Source: a virus
Direction: 5' to 3' (one strand)
DNA length: 59,881 nt
Virus record (IMG/VR): IMGVR_UViG_3300020020_000032
Location: 1-59,881 of that record
The notes under the pieces are model-generated. The model had not been told where the DNA came from, ran no database searches, and saw nothing but the letters and a program-made list of their open reading frames with translations. This document shows, in pieces, positions 37,423 through 46,338 of the stretch (the first letter of the stretch is position 1; each line of letters starts with the position of its first letter). The position numbers and the translations under genes are program-made.

Positions 37423-37974
37423 TTACGATAGTGTTAGCGTTCCTGTCAGAGTCCACGTTCCGGTTGCTTTCGTACCAAGCGAAGCAACCTTGCGATTGAG
37501 CATTGGCGCAACAACTGTGGTTGTGTTGGTTGAGCCGTTGTCAACTCCCCACTCGTTCCAAATGAAGTTGGCCTCACCAGAAGTGAAGTCAGACTGGAAC
37601 GTGACAACCTGCGTAGCCCTGGAGGGGAACGTAGCATTCATCAGCTTGAACTGCCTATTGCCCGCGCCTGCGGCAGCCTGTAGGTCGGTCTGTGTAGCGA
37701 CCTCAGCAGTAGCAGAGTTACCGACTCCAAGACGTGTGTTGGCGTTGTTGAATGCTTGACCACCAGCACCAATCAGTAGATCCTCTAGTCTCTGGATACC
37801 TGCGTTAAGCAGCAAGTTACCAGGAACCACCTCAATCTCCTCAGGCTTGATACCGAGGGTCAGTAGTTCAAAGGACGGCACAGGAGTAAGCTTAGGTAGC
37901 CACAACTTTTTACGCGCGAACTCACAAGCTTCCTCTGACCACTTCTCACATACCCACTCAGTGAAGTGGTGCAT
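37423..37974 (-). CDS. virion structural protein, 183 aa
   Basis: N-terminal helix (EWVCEKWSEEACEFARKKL), then GGQAFNNANTRLGVGNSATA, RQFKLMNATFPSRA, VTFQSDFTSGEANFIWNEWG and a Thr-rich end. This is a conserved phage structural family near tail fibre genes. ATG follows TAA in TAATG style. Confidence 0.65.
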   Translation of the reverse strand: MHHFTEWVCEKWSEEACEFARKKLWLPKLTPVPSFELLTLGIKPEEIEVVPGNLLLNAGIQRLEDLLIGAGGQAFNNANTRLGVGNSATAEVATQTDLQAAAGAGNRQFKLMNATFPSRATQVVTFQSDFTSGEANFIWNEWGVDNGSTNTTTVVAPMLNRKVASLGTKATGTWTLTGTLTLS

Positions 37975-38228
37975 TAGTTTGAATCACCTGCCTTTCCGTC
38001 ATCTGTCGCATTTACATGTACTTTATCATCTAGTGGATCATTAGCGGCGATGTTTTCGTAGTCTGGGTGGATAGGATCATCCATCTTGCCTATAGCCTTA
38101 GTTTTTAGTAGATGTCTAATTTGAACTTCACCCTGTCCCGCATCTTTTAATTCCTTTTCTGTAATCTTTGCTCCTGGCTCCTTCCTGTTGTCTGGTGGCA
38201 AATTGATAACTGCTAGAGCTTTGTACAT
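37974..38228 (-). CDS. hypothetical protein, 84 aa
   Basis: GGGAGGT upstream. Charged, hydrophilic; PPDNRKEPGAKITEKELKDAG suggests a small alpha-beta protein of the type found with phage fibre clusters. Unknown role. Confidence 0.6.
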   Translation of the reverse strand: MYKALAVINLPPDNRKEPGAKITEKELKDAGQGEVQIRHLLKTKAIGKMDDPIHPDYENIAANDPLDDKVHVNATDDGKAGDSN

Positions 38229-38246
38229 GCTTACCTCCCTTTAGTG

Positions 38247-38858
38247 TCAATCAGTTCCAACAATCATACACAAGTATCCAGTTCCTGCTGAGGGAATTCG
38301 CACAAGTGTTATGGTACAAGGTGTGGGCCAAACAACACCAGCTGGTCCTTGCACACCCTGTAGTCCTTGTGCTCCACGTGGACCTTGTGAGCCACGTGCT
38401 CCCTGAGCACCTTGTTTACCTTGTTTGCCTTGTTTGCCTTGTTTGCCTTGCGGCCCCTGTTTTCCATTTGTGCCTCGTGCACCTTGTGAACCCCTTGGGC
38501 CTTGTGAACCTTTTGGGCCACGTGGACCACTTCTGCCCACATTACCAGACTTTCCCTTTGGTCCGATAACAGTAAGCTTAGTGAAGATGCCCTCACTAAT
38601 TTTAGCAAGTTTAGCATCAAGCCTTGCGACATTGATCCTTGGTTCTAAAATTATTCCTTTGGCCATCTTTCGACACTGATTGCGGGTACGACCTTGACTA
38701 CGACAACCGACATAAAATCGAACGTATGAAGTTCGAGCTGACGCACTGATATAGTTTTCCAGATTCCTATTGTTTCGCCAGCTGGTATAGCCGAGTAATA
38801 CCAGCATTATAGCGAGAATGGCAACGCCCATGAACTCAAGTACCCTCTTCGGGATCAT
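38247..38858 (-). CDS. N-terminally membrane-anchored collagen-like protein, 203 aa
   Basis: Residues 8-27 are a TM helix ([19 protein letters not shown]). A helical stalk with two Cys ([12 protein letters not shown]) leads to about 28 Gly-X-Y triplets (residues 99-173, e.g. [20 protein letters not shown] and [12 protein letters not shown]). A short C-terminal globular part with two Cys follows (PCTITLV ... LCMIVG). Collagen-like triplets usually trimerise as a rod. Overlaps the upstream collagen-like gene by 4 bases. Confidence 0.75.
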   Translation of the reverse strand: MIPKRVLEFMGVAILAIMLVLLGYTSWRNNRNLENYISASARTSYVRFYVGCRSQGRTRNQCRKMAKGIILEPRINVARLDAKLAKISEGIFTKLTVIGPKGKSGNVGRSGPRGPKGSQGPRGSQGARGTNGKQGPQGKQGKQGKQGKQGAQGARGSQGPRGAQGLQGVQGPAGVVWPTPCTITLVRIPSAGTGYLCMIVGTD

Positions 38859-39097
38859 CTATTAGACACCGCCACTACTATAATTGTGACGCCCATTACA
38901 ACATTCCAGATTAGCAACACAAAAAGCAACCAATTACGATCATCCTCATGTTCACTTGAACCACCCATTCCACCTGTACCGCCAGCTCCACCTGTTTGTT
39001 CTCCTGCACCTCCTACTCCACCTGCGCCACCTGTTCCACCAGCACCCTTTCTACCAGGCTTTCCAGGCTCTCCAGGCTTTCCAGCTTCACCCCTCAT
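38855..39097 (-). CDS. C-terminally anchored Gly-repeat protein, 80 aa
   Basis: Start at ATG 39097 because GGAGG lies 8 bases upstream; earlier ATGs lack it. Residues 2-50 are Gly-X-Y and Gly-Gly-X repeats (GKPGEPGKPGRKG, GGTGGAGGVGGAG). A short acidic stretch (SEHEDD) precedes a C-terminal TM helix (LLFVLLIWNVVMGVTIIVVA). Opposite topology to the next gene, suggesting a paired function. Confidence 0.7.
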   Translation of the reverse strand: MRGEAGKPGEPGKPGRKGAGGTGGAGGVGGAGEQTGGAGGTGGMGGSSEHEDDRNWLLFVLLIWNVVMGVTIIVVAVSNR

Positions 39098-39278
39098 TGT
39101 CTTTGCCTCCATTACGACGTGTATAAAGATAGACGAGAACGCCACCGACAATCGCGGTCATTAATGCAGAGAGTGTAGGATCAACAACACGTTCCGAGTT
39201 CAAGAATGTCAACGCCACAGAAGCTGCCCACATCACTGTGACAACTACCAACACCGCAAAGGCTATTTTTCTTTCCAT
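39087..39278 (-). CDS. holin-like two-TM protein, 63 aa
   Basis: TM1 at residues 4-24 (IAFAVLVVVTVMWAASVALTF), TM2 at 36-53 (LSALMTAIVGGVLVYLYTRR), Lys/Asn-rich tail. Directly downstream of the endolysin and a small TM gene, so a holin or holin partner is the best guess. Confidence 0.6.
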   Translation of the reverse strand: MERKIAFAVLVVVTVMWAASVALTFLNSERVVDPTLSALMTAIVGGVLVYLYTRRNGGKDNEG

Positions 39279-39385
39279 TCACGTTTCCTATCCTGTTTGC
39301 AGAAAGCCGAATAGCTGACAATCGCACCGGTCACAAACCCGATTCCTGAGTAGGAAAACATCTCCAGTAAGTATGCTGAAATCAC
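39263..39385 (-). CDS. single-TM lysis-cassette microprotein, 40 aa
   Basis: GTG overlaps the endolysin TGA (GTGA). Hydrophobic segment SGIGFVTGAIVSYSAF followed by a basic tail (KQDRKREWKEK). Overlaps the next TM gene. Possible holin component. Confidence 0.5.
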   Translation of the reverse strand: MISAYLLEMFSYSGIGFVTGAIVSYSAFCKQDRKREWKEK

Positions 39386-40215
39386 TTTCCAACTCTAACA
39401 AACCGTTCTACTTGACCGATCCTGCGTGTGTCGTTGCCGTGTGGATTTTCTCCACGTCTGAACACACCACCACCATTGCTTTGTGAGCCTGTATTGTCTG
39501 GCGATGTGTTACCCTCGATCGCTTTGAAATATCCCCTGCTCTTATCTACCCATCCTTCAAAGAAGCCGATATGATCGGCAACTCCACCGTCCCAATCGTA
39601 ACAAACAAGATCGCCTTTTTTCACGTTAGCTGCGCTAACCACCTGTAGACCGTTAATACCATGAAGTGCATCATTAACGATGTACGGTACATAGGCGTAC
39701 ATTCCTGAGCCTGGATGCAGATTACCAGGAGGATTCAGTCCCTTGTGGAATGCTTTGCTGTTGATCTGTACTCCGCAGTACGATACGAACATAGCACACC
39801 ATGCACCACGAACGCCGTACCAGTCAGTAACAAAAATGTCGTTATGCCCCGTACGTTCTTTCTTACCAAGATGTTTGGTTGCCTCGTTAAGCATCTTCTC
39901 GCCGATAGTCACGTTAATCTGCTGATTTATACGTGTCGAGATACGAGTCAGCATTTGAGTCGTAAGCTCAGCTTCACCTGTTAGGTAGGCGTCGAAGGTA
40001 GGTCCATAAGTTGGGACCAAATCCTTCTCAGGATAACCAATCCAGTATTTACCTCTTACGCACGATCTTCCAGTTTCAGTACCGAATTTGTGGTCGATCA
40101 GACCACGGTGCCAATCGTTCTTGAATACATTATTACCGTTCAGAACTGATTGGGCATAGCCAACTTCGTCGCTTTCAGTAAGTGGAGAAGTAATCGCTAG
40201 TGTATAATCAATCAT
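39382..40215 (-). CDS. endolysin with CHAP domain
   Basis: 277 aa; GGAGAGAG upstream. The C-terminal CHAP domain (about residues 110-275) has GAWCAMFVSYCG (catalytic Cys), VADHIGFFEGW (catalytic His) and AIEGNTSPD (Asn), giving a Cys amidase/endopeptidase. The N-terminal 100 residues (YAQSVLNGNNVF, FGTETGRSCVRGKYW) may be a wall-binding domain similar to PG_binding modules. No signal peptide, so it needs a holin; several small TM genes follow. Confidence 0.85.
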   Translation of the reverse strand: MIDYTLAITSPLTESDEVGYAQSVLNGNNVFKNDWHRGLIDHKFGTETGRSCVRGKYWIGYPEKDLVPTYGPTFDAYLTGEAELTTQMLTRISTRINQQINVTIGEKMLNEATKHLGKKERTGHNDIFVTDWYGVRGAWCAMFVSYCGVQINSKAFHKGLNPPGNLHPGSGMYAYVPYIVNDALHGINGLQVVSAANVKKGDLVCYDWDGGVADHIGFFEGWVDKSRGYFKAIEGNTSPDNTGSQSNGGGVFRRGENPHGNDTRRIGQVERFVRVGK

Positions 40216-40229
40216 TTTATTTCTCTCTC

Positions 40230-40922
40230 CTAAATGTAGCTCATTCTTGCAAACATGGGACGCAAAACATTTATTCCTGAACCATTCCCTGCTTTGAATA
40301 TGGCGTCACCCGCAGTACTTCCACCGTCTGCCGCTACCCAAGCCATAATCAAATAGTTACGAGATCCAGATCCAGGAGTAAATTCTAGCTTTGCCTCTAT
40401 AGGTCTTTGATCTTTCTGATTAGCGGTATCTTTGTATATTTCTACCTCGGCCAATGTACCTCTATCAATTGTAGCTTCATAAAGTTGTACACCAGTACGG
40501 GCAACGAATCCTGTACTTGCTGTTAGCGATGGATCTAATTTGGGGCAGAAAAATTCGAGTAATACTTTTTGCCCTGTAAACGTGTTGAATCCGAAATCCA
40601 GCAAGGAGACAGGTGATGCTTGGTTATCAGCCGAATCCACAGTTTGGTTTGAAGTTACCTCCACGTAATCAATTTCTCTATTAAGTAGATTGATCCAGGC
40701 TGCACCAGTATCGTAGTGAAGCTCACCACGATCTGTGACAAAATAGTAACGACCCTGTATACCGAAAGCTGGCCTTACGGCAAACGTACCGTGACCATAC
40801 ATGGCCGAAACTTCAATGCCGTCTACGAGTCTTTTTAGATCGCCTGGAACATCAGGAGCTTCATCACGTACTGTGGGATCGGGATACGAGATGTTGTATC
40901 TAGGACTATTGATCCTTGTCAC
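40230..40922 (-). CDS. minor tail/fibre protein, 230 aa
   Basis: Starts TRINSPRYNISYPDPTVRDE, a start shared by many phage baseplate-attached fibre proteins. Then a beta-rich C-terminal domain (QKVLLEFFCPKLD, RNYLIMAWVAADGG). Located just after the gpI-like gene, where the receptor-binding protein often lies. Confidence 0.6.
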   Translation of the reverse strand: MTRINSPRYNISYPDPTVRDEAPDVPGDLKRLVDGIEVSAMYGHGTFAVRPAFGIQGRYYFVTDRGELHYDTGAAWINLLNREIDYVEVTSNQTVDSADNQASPVSLLDFGFNTFTGQKVLLEFFCPKLDPSLTASTGFVARTGVQLYEATIDRGTLAEVEIYKDTANQKDQRPIEAKLEFTPGSGSRNYLIMAWVAADGGSTAGDAIFKAGNGSGINVLRPMFARMSYI

Positions 40923-40940
40923 TTATAAATCACCGCCTTT

Positions 40941-42065
40941 CTATTGATCTTCAAGGACGTTTTGGTAGGTAGTATATGTGGTGAACACTAGTTGGTAAGT
41001 AGCGAAGCCATCCAACAACTGCTGATAATCTTGACCATCAGCAACCATGTAATTAAGCGTGATGCCAGCCGGTTTTTGAGATAGAATAGCTTTGCCCACA
41101 GGTCCACTTCCTGCCGCTCTCACAGTATCGGTATAAGGTGTAGCCGTGTCGTGGACTTCTGCCTGTGCACCATCAACAAAAATGGTCTTTCCCACAGATG
41201 GTGACGAAGCGGCGTTGATGGTGAAAGTGCCTGTAACATCGGCACTCAACAGATAGATAGCCTGAATTCTTTGCCACTGATCTCTTTTACTAAGATCGGC
41301 ATCAACGCTCGATACCAAAGTTGCACCTGCGAAAGTTCCTCCATCTCTGATGTTAATTTGTCCTCCATCCCAATCAGTAGGAACCCAAATCCAGGCAGAC
41401 AAAGCTGCATGAGTATTCGCTGTTGGAGTAATAGCGATACTGCCCAACAAGGTCGAGTTGCTATAAGTACACAACAAAGATGCCACACCGTATTTGGCTC
41501 TCGTTAGTACTCTAGCAATTGAGTTCGTACCTCCTGTTGACCAACCCGTGGTGTTCACTTCAAGACTTGGATTAGCTACAAGATTGGTTGTTTCCCAATC
41601 TTCAACAGGAGTCTCAATACGTCGAGTTTTGATCGTAAGCTTGTAAGCTCCACCATCGCGCTCACGGAAGATAACCGTCTTACCACCCGAAAGATAAAGT
41701 TGAGCAGCAGCCACAATTGCCGCTGGCGATCCTCTAGTAAACCCAGGTGTTGATCTGATATAGTCTCTTAGCTTGTTGTTATATTCCTCACCTGACCCTG
41801 GTGGCGCAACTACTCCAACGAATTGAGCAAGCCACGGTAGTGCTACATCAGGCGTTCTATCAATGTCTACCACTTGTGACCAGGGTGGATATTCTTTGCC
41901 GTCTACCGTTTGGGCAGCAGAAAGATCATTCACTAATTGAAGTTGTCCAACTATAGCTTCTGACAAAACGAGCAAAGCATAGTCATGCTGCTCGTCAGCA
42001 AAAGCCACTGGTTTGAGAATCTCATAGAGTTCCTCAGTTACCTCTGAAACAGTGGGTCTAGGCAC
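40941..42065 (-). CDS. gpI-like baseplate protein with inserted carbohydrate-binding-like module
   Basis: 374 aa. N-terminal half LPWLAQFVGVVAPPGSGEEY, RDYIRSTPGFTRGSPAAIVA resembles P2 gpI/Mu gp48-like baseplate proteins; the C-terminus AGITLNYMVADGQDY ... YQLVF completes it. Between about residues 160 and 315 sits a CBM-like jelly roll starting TTNLVANPSLEVNTTGWSTG and ending FVDGAQAEVHDT. Joins wedge and fibre in the baseplate. Confidence 0.75.
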   Translation of the reverse strand: MPRPTVSEVTEELYEILKPVAFADEQHDYALLVLSEAIVGQLQLVNDLSAAQTVDGKEYPPWSQVVDIDRTPDVALPWLAQFVGVVAPPGSGEEYNNKLRDYIRSTPGFTRGSPAAIVAAAQLYLSGGKTVIFRERDGGAYKLTIKTRRIETPVEDWETTNLVANPSLEVNTTGWSTGGTNSIARVLTRAKYGVASLLCTYSNSTLLGSIAITPTANTHAALSAWIWVPTDWDGGQINIRDGGTFAGATLVSSVDADLSKRDQWQRIQAIYLLSADVTGTFTINAASSPSVGKTIFVDGAQAEVHDTATPYTDTVRAAGSGPVGKAILSQKPAGITLNYMVADGQDYQQLLDGFATYQLVFTTYTTYQNVLEDQ

Positions 42066-43729
42066 TAGGTTACCGTTCCTGTGATAGAACCTGGGCGTGG
42101 CAAACCAACTATTCCACCCAGATTAACGTCGAGTTGAGCATATGAGTTTGAGCCACTACGCAACGCTAAGGTGGTGACGTAATCAACTCCGATCACTTCG
42201 TTAATAGCTTGTGACAATTCTAGATATCTCACCAAAGGCTTGTTAAACCACAAGGTGCTGGATGAATCGCCAAGTGTGGAAGCTTGGGGAAAGCCCCAAT
42301 TCGCAGGAGATAGGAATTGTGTGAGTGCCTCGATAATTGCATCGTGTATGAGAGTTGTATCGTATCCCTGCAAAGCCTTAGCTACAAACTGCACGTCGAT
42401 AGTCGTGTAGAACGGATCAGCAACAAAGGTGATGAAGTTGACTTCTCTGAGACTCTCTAGGTAGTTATCAATTTCGATCTTGATTCCCGAGCTAACAGGC
42501 TCACCATCTGCATCAACAGGAAAGTCCGTTACCATTCGATCGTTGCCAGTTTCAGCAGTTCCACCAATTACCCAATCAATGCCGGGGCCACGTCGTAGTT
42601 GGATAACATCAATGTAATGCACTTCGGTGTTTGCTGGTGCAATCACTTTTGCTATAACTCTACAGGTAACAGCGTTGATGGGAGCAATCGCATTCTGCAC
42701 AGACGCCTGAACAAATGATCCTGTAACATCAGCAACCGATGTACTATCCGAATCAGAGATTGCTGATGTACCACCGGCATCACTGTACCATCTAATACAA
42801 ACCCTACAGTTGCGTCCCGTAGTAACCGCTCTGAACTGTGCTACCGCTGAATAGATATCACCGGGAACAACGGCAAAGGCCGGTGTAGTGCGAGCAGACA
42901 TATCTGCTGCGCTTGAGGCTGTAAGAGTCAGCGAAGCCACACCGTCAACCTTCTGTACTGTGCTACGTGCGACGGCACAGTTTATATCGTTCTGCCAGCC
43001 AGTAGCGTCAGTCTCGATACTTGACTGGTTAGCGGTCAACAGGTTGTGAAGCGGGTTGTATCCGTCGATGGCTGTAGCTCTGGAAACTCCATCAATGTCC
43101 AACGCAAACACCGCAAAATCTCTAGCCAAGATCGGACGCGGAGCTAGCATCTGTAGTCTGAGAACGAGCCTATTGAGGTATTCATCGTCAGTCTCGGCAT
43201 CCATTCCTCCTGTAGTATCCGCATCGAGAGTTACTGAAACGATGTAGTCCAGGGGATCAAGCAAATCAATTAGACTACTCATAGGTAGTCCCGAAGCTGC
43301 CACTCCTGCTTCGATAGCTTGAATTCCAACTAGCGTTACAGTAGTTGAACCTCCAGGAATCACAGCCTCAGCCAGAGTTTCAAAGGCAATCAACTCATTA
43401 CCGGAAGTATGGATAGATAGCTGAGTAGCGGCAGGGATCGTATAACCTGAGTTGTTGATAGCCGTGAACGTTACTGTGCTTTGGGCGTACGCTGCTTCGT
43501 GTGGAGGTACGCCAACAAGTTGACCGAAGTACCTGAAAATATCCGTAGGTACCGCACTCGCAACATCGCGGGCTTCTGCTGTCAAACGAGCATTCGCTTC
43601 AATCATCACAGTTTCTAGATTTCCATCATTAGGAACCCACTCAGGAAATCTAGACTGAATGAAGTCAAATCCCTCTTGTGCCAGAATATCTGGATCTGTC
43701 TCAATCGGGATTTCAATGTAGTTACTCAT
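42065..43729 (-). CDS. baseplate J-like protein with inserted carbohydrate-binding-like module
   Basis: 554 aa. N-terminal PEWVPNDGNLETVMIEANAR and FRYFGQLVGVPPHEA, then ETDDEYLNRLVLRLQM, are gpJ/gp47-type baseplate wedge motifs; the C-terminus returns with IKIEIDNYLESLREVNF and ALTQFLSPANWGFPQ. Residues about 235-390 (NLLTANQSSIETDATGWQND ... YIDVIQLRRG) look like a CBM jelly roll inserted in the fold. Same type of insertion as in the next gene. Confidence 0.8.
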   Translation of the reverse strand: MSNYIEIPIETDPDILAQEGFDFIQSRFPEWVPNDGNLETVMIEANARLTAEARDVASAVPTDIFRYFGQLVGVPPHEAAYAQSTVTFTAINNSGYTIPAATQLSIHTSGNELIAFETLAEAVIPGGSTTVTLVGIQAIEAGVAASGLPMSSLIDLLDPLDYIVSVTLDADTTGGMDAETDDEYLNRLVLRLQMLAPRPILARDFAVFALDIDGVSRATAIDGYNPLHNLLTANQSSIETDATGWQNDINCAVARSTVQKVDGVASLTLTASSAADMSARTTPAFAVVPGDIYSAVAQFRAVTTGRNCRVCIRWYSDAGGTSAISDSDSTSVADVTGSFVQASVQNAIAPINAVTCRVIAKVIAPANTEVHYIDVIQLRRGPGIDWVIGGTAETGNDRMVTDFPVDADGEPVSSGIKIEIDNYLESLREVNFITFVADPFYTTIDVQFVAKALQGYDTTLIHDAIIEALTQFLSPANWGFPQASTLGDSSSTLWFNKPLVRYLELSQAINEVIGVDYVTTLALRSGSNSYAQLDVNLGGIVGLPRPGSITGTVT

Positions 43730-44045
43730 TTACCACCTCCACACTAATCTGTTGTAGCAAAGGATTCAGCTTGTCAAGAACAGCGTGACCAATATTCGTA
43801 CCGATACGTTCCTCCCAACGCGCAATTGCTTCGCGGATCAAATCTTCATCGGGAGTAGGCATAGCAAAGGTTTGATCTGGTAGACCAAATTCTGGTTTTT
43901 CTGGTCTATCACCTTCTGTGTATCTAACAATTAGCTCCACGCAGTCTCTTAGCTCATCCTCCGTATCTTGTTCAGTCACGACGAACTGTTGTAGTCCACT
44001 GTCGAATCTAAGTGGAAGTGAAAAGTGCGGGCTTTCAATTGCCAT
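43722..44045 (-). CDS. gp25-like baseplate wedge protein
   Basis: 107 aa. Start set at the ATG overlapping the upstream stop (TAATG). LPLRFDSGLQQFVVTEQDTE, PEFGLPDQTF and REAIARWEERI form the gp25/W (lysozyme-like fold) pattern of contractile baseplates. Overlaps the gpJ-like gene by 8 bases. Confidence 0.8.
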   Translation of the reverse strand: MAIESPHFSLPLRFDSGLQQFVVTEQDTEDELRDCVELIVRYTEGDRPEKPEFGLPDQTFAMPTPDEDLIREAIARWEERIGTNIGHAVLDKLNPLLQQISVEVVNE

Positions 44046-44317
44046 TAAGACACACCTCCTTCCGATCCTGACCACCACGCAATAACGAATGGTTTTTGCT
44101 TCTCATCCCAAACCACTAAACATGCATCACCACGGGCAGGAAGGTCGATACCTTTTATTACCCACCTACAAGGACCAAATCTTGTTTGATTGCCACCTAG
44201 GGATGGAACAATAACCATAACTGTGGCAAAACCATTGATAGCACTCGTAGCTATAGTGCCTGACCACACACCTTCTATACCATGTTCAATCTCTGGAAGT
44301 GCATCGAAAACGCTCAT
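44045..44317 (-). CDS. short gpV-like OB-fold baseplate protein
   Basis: 90 aa. GVWSGTIATSAINGFATVMV, then LPARGDACLVVWDEKQKPFV is the OB-fold pattern of gpV/gp5-type hub or spike proteins, but without a spike repeat. Likely part of hub or tube end. ATGA coupling upstream. Confidence 0.7.
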   Translation of the reverse strand: MSVFDALPEIEHGIEGVWSGTIATSAINGFATVMVIVPSLGGNQTRFGPCRWVIKGIDLPARGDACLVVWDEKQKPFVIAWWSGSEGGVS

Positions 44318-46338
44318 TCCTTTACCGCCACGTGAATATGGTCTTCGTGGTCAGCTAACGTTGAATTGTCATAAGCACCAAGAGGATAAGACAAGTGATC
44401 GACCGGACCAATCAATTCATCTATTTTGAGTAGCGTCGCACGATTGCGAATCCAGGTCATTGCATTTACGACCCTGGGTCCATCTCCTTGATAATTGCCC
44501 ATATCCACAGCCAAGCCTCGCCAGTGGTTAGACACGTTGCCACCATTCGTGAACTTGCTATGATCTGTTTTCAGCGAAGTAACCGTAATCGGGAATCCAG
44601 CATCAGTGAAGGCAAGCATGAACCTGAGCAAATTAGGCTTAATCAAACTCAGAGCAATGTCCTGTGTCTGACTACCACGAACGAACGTAATCAGAGGATT
44701 GTTGATTACGGCATCACGTAGTTCCTTACCATGCGGATACCCACTAGGTGGTCTAGGCTCGTATCCTGGTGGAGGCTCAAACTGTTTCTTGTTAGGTACG
44801 TCCAAAATACCTGAAATCTCACTCCTTTTCGGTTCGGGTAGTTTAGCTCTGGGCTTCTTGCAAGTGATGGTAGCCTTGGGATCAAACAGAGAACGCTGGA
44901 TATCTGTAACTAACCATCGACCATTGATAACACCACTATCCACTACTGCAACAGTAGAACCTGGTGGAGCAGCCCAACGTTCGACTCTAGCCGTAATATC
45001 AATTTGAGCATTCTTCTTGCCTGTGTCGTAATCGAAGTCAATCCAGTCCACACCTTCGGACTCTTCACTTAGATGTACTCTAGGAGCAGACCTGAACAAC
45101 CACGGTTCGCTGATAAAGTAGATAACACCACTAACCTCGAAACAACGCCAGTTAACCTCGTCGGCTAGACGTTGCAGGCAAGACCAGCTATCTTCTCTTT
45201 CACCCTTTGGATTGATCTTTGATTTAGGCTTGCCTCTCATGAATTGCATCTTGTCTGTGCCAGCCGCAATTTCTAGTCTACGTTGCTGGTTCGCGTCTGC
45301 TGTGTCTCCGTCATTGGAATTGTCACCACCGGCGATACCATAGGCGGTTACTAGACGTTCAGCTTCAACACGCCAAGCTGCGTAAGCCTGTGGATACGCA
45401 CTAACCTGAACTGCCTGACAAATCTCGGAGTAAGTTGCCTTCGGGTGATCCAAGCGCCAAGTCACAGCTTTGTCGTAGAACTTGCCAGAAGCATAGGTGG
45501 GATTCATACGCTGGTCAAACGTGCCCCAACTAGGCTGTTGCTGAAATAGTCCTACACTACCTCGTATCCTCAAAAACTTCGGAGCGTCCGGCCCATATAC
45601 GTCACCCCACGGATGATTGTAAGCCGTAGCTTCTTGAATGACCGTCATAACCGCACAAACTAGAATTTCCCGTTTAACCACTCTACGAGTACCTTCATCC
45701 AAAACCTGTTCTATATTGCGCAGCTGTTCAGATGTAGGTGCAATGTTTTTAATCGTGACAGGTTTGCCAGCTTGCTGCGCTCTTGCAATCGCGCTTTTCC
45801 AGTCACCGAATCCAGGCTTACGATTCTTGTGCTTCTCAGCTTGATCCCTGTCAAACCTGGTCCTGTGCAATTCAGGACAGACAAATGGGATTTGAAACTC
45901 TTTCACTTCATTGACAAGAATCTGTGCGAAACGAGAACGAGTCAACTGTCCCCACTTAGATGCCCGAAAATTCTTGTACGTGCGTAGAATAGCGACTTCA
46001 CGCGATTCAAACGTAAGAGTGATATTATGGCCTGACTTGCCAACATGCACAAGACGGAACCAAAGACCGTCGATCTTGATATCCACCTTAGCCGCAAGGC
46101 GTCCCGAATTTCTGATAAGACCATAACGATCATTGACAACTATCTCGACCGTTGATGCTCCCTCGATTGTCCTGTGAATGTTGGCACTAATGACAGCTTC
46201 CTCAAACCGGAAGTTCGGCAGATTCCTCGTGATGAAAGAGAGTGCATCCAAGTCAAGATCATCAGACAAAAGCTCAGTCTGATTTTCCAGCCTTGAAAGC
46301 TGAAGTTTCTGCCTAACGTCTTTGAGTCTCTTGGGCAT
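44314..46338 (-). CDS. tail hub with inserted lytic transglycosylase and C-terminal M15 peptidase
   Basis: 674 aa. Residues 1-200 and about 370-510 are gpD-like hub (FRLVHVGKSGHNITLTFESR; LQRLADEVNWRCFEVSGVIY). Inserted at about 225-335 is a lysozyme/transglycosylase domain: VIQEATAYN (Glu) and RGSVGLFQQQPSWGTFDQR. At 555-674 is an M15 peptidase: SNHWRGLAVDMG (zinc His and Asp in the SxHxxGxAxD pattern) and DHEDHIHVAV. Both should open the cell wall during injection. Confidence 0.85.
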   Translation of the reverse strand: MPKRLKDVRQKLQLSRLENQTELLSDDLDLDALSFITRNLPNFRFEEAVISANIHRTIEGASTVEIVVNDRYGLIRNSGRLAAKVDIKIDGLWFRLVHVGKSGHNITLTFESREVAILRTYKNFRASKWGQLTRSRFAQILVNEVKEFQIPFVCPELHRTRFDRDQAEKHKNRKPGFGDWKSAIARAQQAGKPVTIKNIAPTSEQLRNIEQVLDEGTRRVVKREILVCAVMTVIQEATAYNHPWGDVYGPDAPKFLRIRGSVGLFQQQPSWGTFDQRMNPTYASGKFYDKAVTWRLDHPKATYSEICQAVQVSAYPQAYAAWRVEAERLVTAYGIAGGDNSNDGDTADANQQRRLEIAAGTDKMQFMRGKPKSKINPKGEREDSWSCLQRLADEVNWRCFEVSGVIYFISEPWLFRSAPRVHLSEESEGVDWIDFDYDTGKKNAQIDITARVERWAAPPGSTVAVVDSGVINGRWLVTDIQRSLFDPKATITCKKPRAKLPEPKRSEISGILDVPNKKQFEPPPGYEPRPPSGYPHGKELRDAVINNPLITFVRGSQTQDIALSLIKPNLLRFMLAFTDAGFPITVTSLKTDHSKFTNGGNVSNHWRGLAVDMGNYQGDGPRVVNAMTWIRNRATLLKIDELIGPVDHLSYPLGAYDNSTLADHEDHIHVAVKE

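Noticed and set aside
38401-38540. Short direct repeats as a CRISPR array
   Set aside because: They are in-frame Gly-X-Y codon repeats of a collagen-like gene without spacers of constant length.
38306-38679. + strand frames opposite the collagen-like gene
   Set aside because: Low-complexity Pro/Cys/Leu translations are the reverse reading of Gly-X-Y repeats; no SD.
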